A DNA stretch of 64,000 bases from RGIG8748 sp045606045. Its GTDB lineage: Bacteria; Bacillota; Clostridia; UMGS1810. Under the pieces are notes generated by a model. It did no database searches. It was not told the DNA's origin and worked only from the letters and a program-made list of their open reading frames with translations. The stretch lies in assembly GCA_045606045.1 (NCBI GenBank), contig JAZURE010000024.1, positions 1-64,000 on the forward strand. Direction: 5' to 3'. The translations under genes and the position numbers were made by a program. Of the stretch, positions 30,170-40,445 are shown piece by piece (the stretch's first letter is position 1; each line of letters begins with the position of its first letter).

Positions 30170-32665
30170 TTATTCTTGTGTAGCTTCTTCTGTAGAATCT
30201 TCTTCCTCTTCCTTGCTTGCCTTTGCAATGGACACCACATTTACATCTTCTGCAAGCTTCATAACCCTTACACCCTGAGTTACTCTGCCGAACATGCTTA
30301 TTTCATCCACACCTGTTCTTATTATTACACCGTCGGAGGTAATCATGAGAACATCATCATCGTCGGTTACTATTCTGCAGCCTGCTATAAGACCTGTCTT
30401 ATCAGTTATCTTGTAGCCTGCTACACCTCTTCCGCCTCTGAACTGGCACTTAAATTCTGTGATATCGGTCTTCTTGCCGTAGCCGTTTTCTGTTACAGAG
30501 AGTAGCATGCCCTCATCCTTGGTAACATTTCCGCCTATAACATAGTCGTCTCCTTTAAGCTTGATGCCTATAACACCGCTTGCGCCTCTGCCCATAGCAC
30601 GGACATCAGTCTGGCTGAACTTAATGCACATACCGTTCTTTGTGCCAAGGATTATGTTGTCCTCTTCCTCGGTGAGCGCAACCTCTATAAGCTCGTCATC
30701 TTCTCTAAGGCCTATGGCTATAATACCGCCCTTACGGTTGGAATCATATTCATCCAGAGAGGTTTTCTTTACAAAGCCTCTCTTTGTAATCATGGTAAGA
30801 TACTTATCGGAAGAAAATTCGCTTATCGGGATAGTTGCAGTTACCTTTTCATCTGCTTCGAGAGGAATAAGGTTTACTATTGCAGTACCCTTTGCCTGTC
30901 TGCCCGATTCGGCTATTCTGTATGCCTTGAGCTTGTACATTCTGCCCTTATTTGTAAAGAACATAAGGTAATCGTGAGAGGATGCAGTAAATATAGTTTC
31001 TACAAAGTCCTCATCTCTTGTGGAAAGTCCCGATATACCTCTTCCGCCTCTGTGCTGACTCTTGTATGTAGAGGTGGGGAGTCTCTTTACATAACCGAAG
31101 TGTGTCATGGTGATAACACAGTCTTCTCTTTCTATAAGGTCTTCATCGTCTATCATATCTATGGCAGGCTCAATGGTTGTAAGTCTCTCATCACCGTACT
31201 TATCACGGATTTCGGTAAGCTCTTCTTTTATCTTTTCCATAAGCTTGCCTCTGTCGGAGAGGAGAAGTCTGTACTCCTCGCAAAGAGAGGTGAGCATATT
31301 AAACTCTTCATCTATCTTTTCGCCGTTTAATTTCTGGAGCTGTGCAAGGCGCATATCAAGTACGCTCTGTGCCTGAATATCGGAAAAACCGAATCTTTCC
31401 ATAAGTCTTTCCCTGGCATCGTCGTAGGAATTGCGGATTGTCTCTATAACTGCATCTATATTGGCAAGAGCTATTCTAAGTCCTTCCAATATGTGCATCC
31501 TTGTTTCTGCTTTTTCCAAATCGTATCTTGTACGGCGTGTTACGATTTCCTCCTGAAATTCTATAAACTTGGAAAGAATTTCATTAAGTCCCATTGTCTT
31601 AGGCTTGCCGTCGCAGATAGCGAGCATGTTTATAGAGAAGCTGTCCTGAAGTCTTGTGTACTTATAAAGCTGATTTAGTACAACCTGGGGATTTGCGTCT
31701 CTTTTTAAGAATATCTCAAGGCGTATACCCACTCTGTCGGAGGAGTGGTCGTCTATGTCGGAAAGACCTTCTATCTTCTTGTCCTTTACAAGCTCTGCAA
31801 TGGACTCAACGAGCATCTTTTTGTTTACCTGATAGGGAAGCTCGGTTACTATTATAGAGGATGTTCCGTCTTTTCTTTCTTCAATCTGCGCTTTTGCACG
31901 CACTATTACCTTGCCCTTACCTGTGAGGTAAGCGCTTCTTATACCGCTTTTTCCCATTATGGAAGCTTTTGTGGGGAAGTCGGGGCCCTTTATATATTCC
32001 ATAAGCTCTTCTACCGATATATCGGGGTTGTCTATCTTTGCCATGACACCGTTTAATACTTCGGTAAGGTTATGCGGAGGAATATTTGTAGCCATACCTA
32101 CCGCTATACCCGAGCTTCCGTTTATAAGAAGTGTGGGTATTCTTGTAGGAAGAATTGTGGGCTCTTTTCTCTTTTCGTCAAAGTTGGGAGCAAAGTCAAC
32201 TGTATTCTTTTCTATATTTTCCAGCATGGTGTTGGAAAGCTTGCTCATTCTTGCCTCGGTATAACGGTATGCAGCCGGGGGATCTCCGTCCACCGAACCG
32301 AAGTTACCGTGTCCGTCTATAAGAGGATATCTCATGGAGAAATCCTGTGCAAGTCTTACCATAGCATCGTATACGCAAGCATCGCCGTGGGGGTGATACC
32401 TACCTATAACATTACCTACTGTGGTAGCCGACTTAAAGAACGGCTTATCCGAGGTAAGATGCTCTTCGTGCATGGAGTAGAGTATTCTCCTGTGTACAGG
32501 CTTAAGACCGTCTCTTACATCAGGCAGAGCACGGCTCACGATTACACTCATGGCGTAGTCTATGAAAGCCTCTTTCATTCTTTTTTCTATGTCTATATCT
32601 ACTATTGTCTGCGAGTCGAAGTATTCTTCAAAATGCGAATCTTCGTATTTTTTATTCTTTGCCAT
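30170..32665 (-). CDS. gyrA: DNA gyrase subunit A
   Basis: The 831-aa protein cuts and rejoins DNA through the tyrosine in AAYRYTEARMSKL. The C-terminal domain has the GyrA box QHRGGRG and six beta-pinwheel repeats (about 510-810), which favours gyrase over topoisomerase IV. The quinolone-interaction segment reads HPHGDACVYDAMVRL, with Ala at the position of E. coli Ser83 and Asp kept at position 87. An acidic tail ends the protein. It follows gyrB by 17 bases in the dnaN-to-gyrA run. Confidence 0.97.
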   Translation of the reverse strand: MAKNKKYEDSHFEEYFDSQTIVDIDIEKRMKEAFIDYAMSVIVSRALPDVRDGLKPVHRRILYSMHEEHLTSDKPFFKSATTVGNVIGRYHPHGDACVYDAMVRLAQDFSMRYPLIDGHGNFGSVDGDPPAAYRYTEARMSKLSNTMLENIEKNTVDFAPNFDEKRKEPTILPTRIPTLLINGSSGIAVGMATNIPPHNLTEVLNGVMAKIDNPDISVEELMEYIKGPDFPTKASIMGKSGIRSAYLTGKGKVIVRAKAQIEERKDGTSSIIVTELPYQVNKKMLVESIAELVKDKKIEGLSDIDDHSSDRVGIRLEIFLKRDANPQVVLNQLYKYTRLQDSFSINMLAICDGKPKTMGLNEILSKFIEFQEEIVTRRTRYDLEKAETRMHILEGLRIALANIDAVIETIRNSYDDARERLMERFGFSDIQAQSVLDMRLAQLQKLNGEKIDEEFNMLTSLCEEYRLLLSDRGKLMEKIKEELTEIRDKYGDERLTTIEPAIDMIDDEDLIEREDCVITMTHFGYVKRLPTSTYKSQHRGGRGISGLSTRDEDFVETIFTASSHDYLMFFTNKGRMYKLKAYRIAESGRQAKGTAIVNLIPLEADEKVTATIPISEFSSDKYLTMITKRGFVKKTSLDEYDSNRKGGIIAIGLREDDELIEVALTEEEDNIILGTKNGMCIKFSQTDVRAMGRGASGVIGIKLKGDDYVIGGNVTKDEGMLLSVTENGYGKKTDITEFKCQFRGGRGVAGYKITDKTGLIAGCRIVTDDDDVLMITSDGVIIRTGVDEISMFGRVTQGVRVMKLAEDVNVVSIAKASKEEEEDSTEEATQE

Positions 32666-32682
32666 TTTTAAGTGCCCGCCTC

Positions 32683-34617
<1,935 letters not shown>

Positions 34618-34641
34618 AGTATGTATCCTTTCTTTAATATG

Positions 34642-34905
34642 CTAAAAAATATTAAATGCCTTTGTATCGTTTGCTCTTTTTAAGAGTGTTTGTGAAGAAA
34701 TGGGGGATATATAAAGGGTGGTTTTTCCCTTGGTATTTACTATTACATAGGATTTTGGAAGCTCATCATTTACGCTTATTACCTCGTTTTTCTTCTGACG
34801 GAGAAAATCCTGCGTTATCCTCGAGGTAGACGAGGTTTCCATATCCATTACAGCTACTATATCTTTGATTTTAACGCATATATCTGCGCCTATATGAAGA
34901 TACAT
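34642..34905 (-). CDS. remB: RemB/YaaB-like DUF370 protein
   Basis: The 87-aa protein matches the DUF370 family found between recF and gyrB in Bacillus (YaaB/RemB), with MYLHIGADICVKIKDIVAVMD at its start and TLYISPISSQTLLKR near its end. RemB helps activate extracellular-matrix genes in Bacillus. Gene order supports the assignment. It lies 21 bases after recF. Confidence 0.88.
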   Translation of the reverse strand: MYLHIGADICVKIKDIVAVMDMETSSTSRITQDFLRQKKNEVISVNDELPKSYVIVNTKGKTTLYISPISSQTLLKRANDTKAFNIF

Positions 34906-34926
34906 ATTGTCCTCCCCGCAAATTTT

Positions 34927-35988
34927 TTAAAAAATTTGCTCTGCTTTTCCGCCCTCTACATAAAAATAGCTTCCCTTACCGTCATCCGACAGATTACGGT
35001 CAGTGCAGGTTATTATAACCTGCCTGCCCTCTATATTGTGAGTAAAATATTCTCTGCGCTTTTCGTCAAGCTCGCTTAGTACATCATCTAATAGGAGCAC
35101 AGGCTCTTCGCCTGTTATATTTTTTATAATCTCGCACTCGGCAAGCTTTATTTTAAGTACAGCAGAGCGCATCTGCCCCTGAGAGCCGTATTTACGAAGA
35201 GATTTTCCGTTTAAAATCACATCGAAATCATCTCTGTGAGGTCCTGTCATGGTAATGCCCTTTTCTAAATCTCTTTCCAAAGATTCTTCGAGCTTTTTTA
35301 TAAAATAATCTTTATCTGTAAAATTTTCTTTAATGCAAGGTGAATAAATTACAGAAAGCTCTTCATTTTCTGTTTTATAGAGCGAGACATACTCATTTAT
35401 CTTTTCCAGAGCTTCCTGTCTGTACTTACTGATTACCACCCCGTAGGAAGCTAACTTTTCGTTCCATACATCTATGGTAGAGAGCATCTTTCTGTTTTTT
35501 ATGATGTTGTTTCTTTGCTTTAATACCTTATAATAATTTATAAGATAGCTAAAATAGTTTGGTTTAATCTGACTTATAAAAACATCAAGAAAGCTTCTCC
35601 TTACCCCAGGGCCGTCCTTTATAAGATTTAAGTGTTCGGGAGTAAATATCACCATATTGGCAATTCCTATTAACTCACTAAGTTTTTCTAAGTTTACTCC
35701 GTTTAGCTTAACAGATTTTTTATCGGTAATATATATATCGGCAGTATTATCTCTTCCCATTGTTTCAAAATCAATTTTTATATGAGCGTAATCCTTGCCA
35801 AAGTTAATTACCTCTTTGTCGTGTGTACATCTGAATGATTTGCAGGTACAAAAATAATACAAGGCTTCTATTATATTTGTCTTTCCCTGTCCGTTAAAGC
35901 CGTAGAATACATTCTTTTTGGGATGAAGCTCTATTGCTTCTTTTTCATAGCTTCTGAAATTTTCAAGATATATTTTTTTAATTATCAT
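34927..35988 (-). CDS. recF: DNA replication and repair protein RecF
   Basis: The 353-aa SMC-like ATPase has Walker A GFNGQGKTNIIEAL (about residues 30-43), the signature region LRKYGSQGQMRSAVLKIKLAE, and Walker B LLLDDVLSELDEKRR. It helps load RecA at gaps. Its start lies inside the end of yaaA (11-base overlap), so the two are translationally coupled. Confidence 0.96.
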   Translation of the reverse strand: MIIKKIYLENFRSYEKEAIELHPKKNVFYGFNGQGKTNIIEALYYFCTCKSFRCTHDKEVINFGKDYAHIKIDFETMGRDNTADIYITDKKSVKLNGVNLEKLSELIGIANMVIFTPEHLNLIKDGPGVRRSFLDVFISQIKPNYFSYLINYYKVLKQRNNIIKNRKMLSTIDVWNEKLASYGVVISKYRQEALEKINEYVSLYKTENEELSVIYSPCIKENFTDKDYFIKKLEESLERDLEKGITMTGPHRDDFDVILNGKSLRKYGSQGQMRSAVLKIKLAECEIIKNITGEEPVLLLDDVLSELDEKRREYFTHNIEGRQVIITCTDRNLSDDGKGSYFYVEGGKAEQIF

Positions 35989-36208
35989 GATTTTCTACTT
36001 TTAATACAAAGGAAGAATCCTCATAATTTATTTCTACAATATCGCCGTCATATATCTTCTTACCGCGTCTTTCTTCAATACTTCCGTTTAATGAAACATA
36101 GCCGTTTGTAATAAGATACTTTGCATCAGCACCGTTTTCGGTAATGTTTGCAAATTTTAGTAGCTGGTCAAGCTTTATAAATTCTGTGTTTATCTTTATT
36201 ATTTCCAT
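35978..36208 (-). CDS. yaaA: S4-domain protein YaaA
   Basis: The 76-aa protein is a single S4 RNA-binding domain (IKLDQLLKFANITENGADAKYLITNG split at about residues 11-36). Members lie between dnaN and recF throughout Bacillota and have been linked to ribosome assembly. It overlaps recF by 11 bases and follows dnaN by 4 bases. Confidence 0.93.
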   Translation of the reverse strand: MEIIKINTEFIKLDQLLKFANITENGADAKYLITNGYVSLNGSIEERRGKKIYDGDIVEINYEDSSFVLKVENHDN

Positions 36209-36212
36209 ATTA

Positions 36213-37319
36213 TCATCCCTTTAACCTTATGGGAAGCACCATGTACACGAAGCCCTCTCCCTCTGCAGGCTTAATTACACAAGGACTTTGCGCGGTGTTG
36301 AATTCAAATACCGCCTGCTCATTATCTATACTTTTTAATGTATCTGTAAGAAGCTTTGATGCCACGCCTATTCTAAGGTTTTCGCCGTGGTGCTCTATAG
36401 GCATATTTTCATCAAAGTTGCCTTTTTTGGAAATACATTCTATTCTTAAATTGTTTTCTTCTATATTTAAGATAATCGGAATTTTCGGGTCATCGTAATT
36501 TATGATGATTGACGCACGCTCTACCATATCAAGAAGGTTCTTTACATTAGTCTTCATAGTGATTGTGGAATTCTTAGGTATGAACTTTTCATAATCCATG
36601 AATTCACCCTCAAGAAGTCTGGAATTTACTATAAAGGTATCGAATTTAAACATTACGCTGTTTTCACATATGGTTATATCCACAATTGTAGCATCGTCTT
36701 TTAATATTTTTAAAAGCTCGTTTAATGCTCTTCCCGGAACTACAAATGAAAGGTCTTCGTAGTCTGTTTCGGGTATAATCTGATTTTTCAGAGCAAGTCT
36801 GTAGCCGTCTATGGATACGACCTTAAGATTGCTTTTTTCTATTTCAAACTTAGAGCCTGTGAGAATAGGTCTGCTTTCATTGTTTGAAATAGCAAATATT
36901 GTGCTCTTTATTACATTCTTTAAGTCGGAAGAATAGATTTTGAAGCTGTCGCCTGTTTCAAGCTTCTTTATTTCGGGATATCCCTCGCTGGATAAATAAA
37001 GAATGTTGAATTTTGTATTTAAGCAATTTATCTTGAGCTCGTTTTTGCCGTCTGTTTCTATTTCTACAGGACCATCGGGAAGCTTGCGTACTATGTCTGC
37101 AAAAATTCTTGCATCTACAATAAGACTTCCTTCTTCAAATATGTCTGCATCAAATATGCTTTCTATGGAAAGGTCTAAATCGCTTCCACTCATTTTAATC
37201 ATATCTTTTGCTTCTATTCTTATACCTTTTAGTATATCTATGGCACATGCGCTGTTTATAGCTTTGGAGACAATAGAAATGGAATCCTGCAAAATTTTCT
37301 TTTCACATACAAACTTCAT
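36213..37319 (-). CDS. dnaN: DNA polymerase III sliding clamp (beta subunit)
   Basis: The 368-aa protein matches the three-domain beta clamp, starting MKFVCEKKILQDSISIVSKA and ending FVYMVLPIRLKG. The clamp-loader and polymerase-binding pocket region near the C-terminus (MVLPIRL) is kept. It is the first gene of the dnaN-yaaA-recF-remB-gyrB-gyrA run, 261 bases after dnaA, with oriC features in the spacer. Confidence 0.97.
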   Translation of the reverse strand: MKFVCEKKILQDSISIVSKAINSACAIDILKGIRIEAKDMIKMSGSDLDLSIESIFDADIFEEGSLIVDARIFADIVRKLPDGPVEIETDGKNELKINCLNTKFNILYLSSEGYPEIKKLETGDSFKIYSSDLKNVIKSTIFAISNNESRPILTGSKFEIEKSNLKVVSIDGYRLALKNQIIPETDYEDLSFVVPGRALNELLKILKDDATIVDITICENSVMFKFDTFIVNSRLLEGEFMDYEKFIPKNSTITMKTNVKNLLDMVERASIIINYDDPKIPIILNIEENNLRIECISKKGNFDENMPIEHHGENLRIGVASKLLTDTLKSIDNEQAVFEFNTAQSPCVIKPAEGEGFVYMVLPIRLKG

Positions 37320-37340
37320 AAACTTTCATTCCTTTCTAAT

Positions 37341-37490
37341 ACATACAAAATAAATATATATATAATTTTAGTAGTAGCAGTAGGGGGTGTTGATATGTTG
37401 AAAACCCTTTTTTATAAGAATACTGCTAAGTTTAAAGCTGTTTATAATTTTTAAAAGTTATCCTTTTTAAAAGGGACAAATTGTGCATAA
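37341..37490. other. oriC: Origin of replication, unwinding region (dnaA-dnaN spacer)
   Basis: On the plus strand an AT-only stretch (about 37341-37368) is followed by the trinucleotide repeat TAGTAGTAGCAGTAG (37369-37383). A G cluster follows, then a DnaA-box-like TGTTGATAT (37388-37396). This is the order trio-GC cluster-DnaA box described for bacterial basal unwinding systems. Further box-like sites are TGTTGAAAA (37396-37404), TGTGCATAA (37482-37490) and, within dnaA, TTATCCACA (37606-37614). Position matches the Bacillus unwinding site. Confidence 0.75.
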
Positions 37491-37580
37491 AATTTTTGTA
37501 CACATTTTTAAAAAAAAATAATAAACATTTATATGTGCAAAACCATCTTAAAGCCTTGCGGTTGCTTACTTTGCGATATG

Positions 37581-38915
37581 TTAATTTCTTATGTTGTTTA
37601 TGATGTTATCCACAAGGTTTTTCTTGGTGCGGTCCTCTTCCATATCCTTTTTGATTTTGTTTATACCGTGGATTATGGTTGAGTGGTCTTTTCCAAAGAA
37701 ATCACCTATCTGAATAAGCGAGTAATTTGTGATTTCTTTCATTATATACATTGCTATCTGTCTCGGATATGCTACCTTTTGCGACCTTGTATGCGACAGA
37801 AGCTCGTTTTCTTTAAGATTGCAGTACTTTTCCACATTGTTTGCTATATATTCGAGTGTTATGGTCTTTTGTGTTTCTATTTCGTAATCTCTCAAGACTT
37901 CTTTTGCAAGTTCTATTGTTACTTCTCTGTTCATAAGGTTGTGGTAGCTTTTAAGCATCTTTACCGCGCCCTCTAATTCTCTGATGTTTGAAGTAATATT
38001 TTCTGCAATGTATCTGTATATAGGGTCTGCAATTTCCACACCGATTCGGTCTGCCTTTTTCTTTAATATGGCAATACGGGTTTCAAAGTCGGGGGGACTT
38101 ATTTCATGTATACCGCTGCATTCAAATCTTGTGCGAAGTCTTTCCTCTAAAGTGTATAATTCCTTGGGAGGACGGTCGCTTGTGATTACTATGTGCTTAT
38201 TGTTCTGATACAGAGCGTTGAATGTATGGAAAAACTCCTCCTGAGTATTTTCCTTACCGCCTATAAACTGGATATCGTCTATTAAAAGAATGTCTACAGT
38301 TCTGTATTTATCGCGGAACTCTTGATTTTTGTCATCCTTAATGGAATTTACAAGGTCATTTGTAAACTGCTCGCTTGTGGTATAGAGAATTTTTGCCTCG
38401 GGTCTCTTCTGCAAAATGTCATGGCATATGGCATTCATAAGGTGAGTCTTTCCCAAACCTACTCCTCCGTGAAGAAAAAGAGGATTGTAGTCGCTTAATT
38501 TATCGTCTATTACGCACTGGCTTATATTTTTTGCTATAGCATGGGCAAGCTCATTGGATTTACCTGTAACAAAGGTGTTGAAGGTATATGCAGGGTTTAA
38601 GTGCATGCCTATATTTGCTTCATGCTTTAATATTATTGTTTTGCCTCTCCTTTCTATAGTGGTAAGGGGGGATTTAACTATGATTTCCACATTAAATTCC
38701 TGTTTTTTTATAAGAAAGAGAGCTTCTTTGATTGAGGAAAGGTATCTTGCTTCTATTATACTCTTGCTGTAGTCGTACGGAACAAGAAGAGTAATACTAT
38801 CCACAGAGATATCCACAGGAATTATAGGGTCTATCCACGTGTTGAAGCTTGATTCCATCATATCTCTTTTTAGGATTTCCACAACGCCTTCCCAGGTTTC
38901 TACAAGGTTAGTCAT
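37581..38915 (-). CDS. dnaA: Chromosomal replication initiator protein DnaA
   Basis: The 444-aa AAA+ protein has domain I (about 1-85), Walker A GGVGLGKTHLMNAI, Walker B ILLIDDIQFI, and the C-terminal helix-turn-helix that reads DnaA boxes (YPRQIAMYIMKE...FFGKDHSTIIHG). ATG at 38915 is chosen because it starts at the family-typical MTNLVETWE and has AGGAG upstream, although the spacing of 11 is long. An in-frame extension of 30 residues is unlike DnaA. Three DnaA-box-like sites lie in its upstream region. Confidence 0.97.
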   Translation of the reverse strand: MTNLVETWEGVVEILKRDMMESSFNTWIDPIIPVDISVDSITLLVPYDYSKSIIEARYLSSIKEALFLIKKQEFNVEIIVKSPLTTIERRGKTIILKHEANIGMHLNPAYTFNTFVTGKSNELAHAIAKNISQCVIDDKLSDYNPLFLHGGVGLGKTHLMNAICHDILQKRPEAKILYTTSEQFTNDLVNSIKDDKNQEFRDKYRTVDILLIDDIQFIGGKENTQEEFFHTFNALYQNNKHIVITSDRPPKELYTLEERLRTRFECSGIHEISPPDFETRIAILKKKADRIGVEIADPIYRYIAENITSNIRELEGAVKMLKSYHNLMNREVTIELAKEVLRDYEIETQKTITLEYIANNVEKYCNLKENELLSHTRSQKVAYPRQIAMYIMKEITNYSLIQIGDFFGKDHSTIIHGINKIKKDMEEDRTKKNLVDNIINNIRN

Positions 38916-38940
38916 TTTAAAAAAATCTCCTAAGTAAAAT

Positions 38941-38983
38941 TTATCCACATTGTTACATAAAATTGTTGATAAAGTTATCCATT
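38941..38983. promoter_or_regulatory. DnaA box cluster upstream of dnaA
   Basis: TTATCCACA (38941-38949), TGTTGATAA (38964-38972, reverse of TTATCAACA) and TTATCCATT (38975-38983) lie within 43 bases upstream of dnaA. They could mediate autoregulation or origin function. Confidence 0.75.
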
Positions 38984-39090
38984 TAAAATGCATAGTTATA
39001 TACACTAATTATATCAAAAAAAAACGGATATTTCAAGAATAATTTAAAAAAAAGGCATTTTAAAACAGAAAAATTTTTTAAAAATAAGGG

Positions 39091-39116
39091 AACCGCGTAT
39101 TTTAAAATACGCGGTT
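39091..39116 (-). terminator. Probable terminator after trmFO
   Basis: AACCGCGTATTTT/AAAATACGCGGTT is a perfect palindromic stem just downstream of trmFO. On the minus strand CCCTTATTTTT follows, so the T run is slightly offset. Confidence 0.65.
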
Positions 39117-39137
39117 TATAATCTAAAATTTTATGTT

Positions 39138-40445
39138 TTATAAAATTTGCGTCTTTATTTCCTCTGTTTTTTCGAGTGCACGCTGAGATATAAGGGCATT
39201 TTTTTCTTTTTTCTTTTTTACCCTCTGTGTAAGAGGCTCTATTATGCCGTAGGTTACATTCATCGGCTGAAAATTACCTACAGAACCCTCGCTTATATAA
39301 TGCGCGAGTGCACCTGTTGCGGTATAGGATGTAAAATCCGTCATTGTTTTTCCCGTGATGTATTCTGCCATGTTTATACCTGCCGCCATTCCCGAGGATG
39401 CGGATTCTACATAACCCTCTACGCCCGTTATCTGTCCTGCAAAGAAAATTTTTGGATTTTCTTTAAGCTGATAGTGGCAGTTTAAAAGCGATGGGGAATT
39501 TATAAATGTGTTTCTGTGCATCACACCGTAGCGTACAAACTGTGCGTTTTCGAGTCCTGGTATCATGGAGAACACTCTCTTTTGCTCGCCGAATTTAAGA
39601 TGCGTCTGAAAACCTACTATATTATATAATGTGGCTTCCTTATTGTCCTGCCTTAATTGTACCACGGCATAGGGGAGAGTATTGTCCTTTAGCGGATTTT
39701 CCAGCCCCACGGGTTTGAGGGGTCCGAAAAGCAGGGTTTCCTTTCCGCGTTTTGCCATAGTTTCCACAGGCATACAGCCCTCAAATACGGTTTTATTATC
39801 CTCTCCGTGAAGCTCGGCAAGCTCAGCTGATACAAGAGCATTATAAAATGCTTCATATTCATCCTTTTCCATAGGGCAGTTTATATAATCTGCCGTTCCC
39901 TTGCCGTAGCGGGATGCCTTATAAGCTTTTGTCATATCTATGCTTTCGGCTGTAACTATGGGCGCTGCCGCATCGAAAAAGTGAAGATATCCCTCACCCA
40001 AAAGAGCGCGGATATTCTCGTAAAGGCTGTCCGAGGTAAGAGGTCCCGAGGCTACTATTGTGTATTCATCGGGGTTTAAGGTTTCGATTTCTTCATTTAT
40101 TATTTCTATATTCTCATGGTTTGTTACCTTTTGGGTTACAAGCTTTGAAAAGGCAAATCTGTCTACCGCAAGCGCTCCGCCTGCAGGTACACGGGTAGCA
40201 TCTGCGCACTCCATTACCACCGAGCCGAATCTTCTCATTTCCTCTTTCAAAAGTCCCACGGCATTTTCAAGTCCGTCGGCGCGCAGGGAATTTGAGCACA
40301 CAAGCTCACAGAATGTGGGCAGATTGTGTGCAGGAGAATATTTTTGGGGCTTCATTTCATAAAGCTTAACTTTTATGCCCCTTTGTGCTAATTGCCAGGC
40401 GGCCTCGCATCCTGCGAGACCGGCCCCTATTACTTTAACTTCCAT
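39138..40445 (-). CDS. trmFO: Folate/FAD-dependent tRNA (uracil-54) methyltransferase
   Basis: The 435-aa protein has the FAD motif VIGAGLAGCEAAWQLAQRG at its start, CELVCSNSLRADGLENAVGLLKEE, and the TrmFO-typical AGQITGVEGYVESAASG-like stretch (here AGQITGVEGYVESASSG). It forms ribothymidine at tRNA position 54 using methylene-tetrahydrofolate. Its start overlaps the topA stop by one base (TAATG). Confidence 0.97.
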   Translation of the reverse strand: MEVKVIGAGLAGCEAAWQLAQRGIKVKLYEMKPQKYSPAHNLPTFCELVCSNSLRADGLENAVGLLKEEMRRFGSVVMECADATRVPAGGALAVDRFAFSKLVTQKVTNHENIEIINEEIETLNPDEYTIVASGPLTSDSLYENIRALLGEGYLHFFDAAAPIVTAESIDMTKAYKASRYGKGTADYINCPMEKDEYEAFYNALVSAELAELHGEDNKTVFEGCMPVETMAKRGKETLLFGPLKPVGLENPLKDNTLPYAVVQLRQDNKEATLYNIVGFQTHLKFGEQKRVFSMIPGLENAQFVRYGVMHRNTFINSPSLLNCHYQLKENPKIFFAGQITGVEGYVESASSGMAAGINMAEYITGKTMTDFTSYTATGALAHYISEGSVGNFQPMNVTYGIIEPLTQRVKKKKEKNALISQRALEKTEEIKTQIL

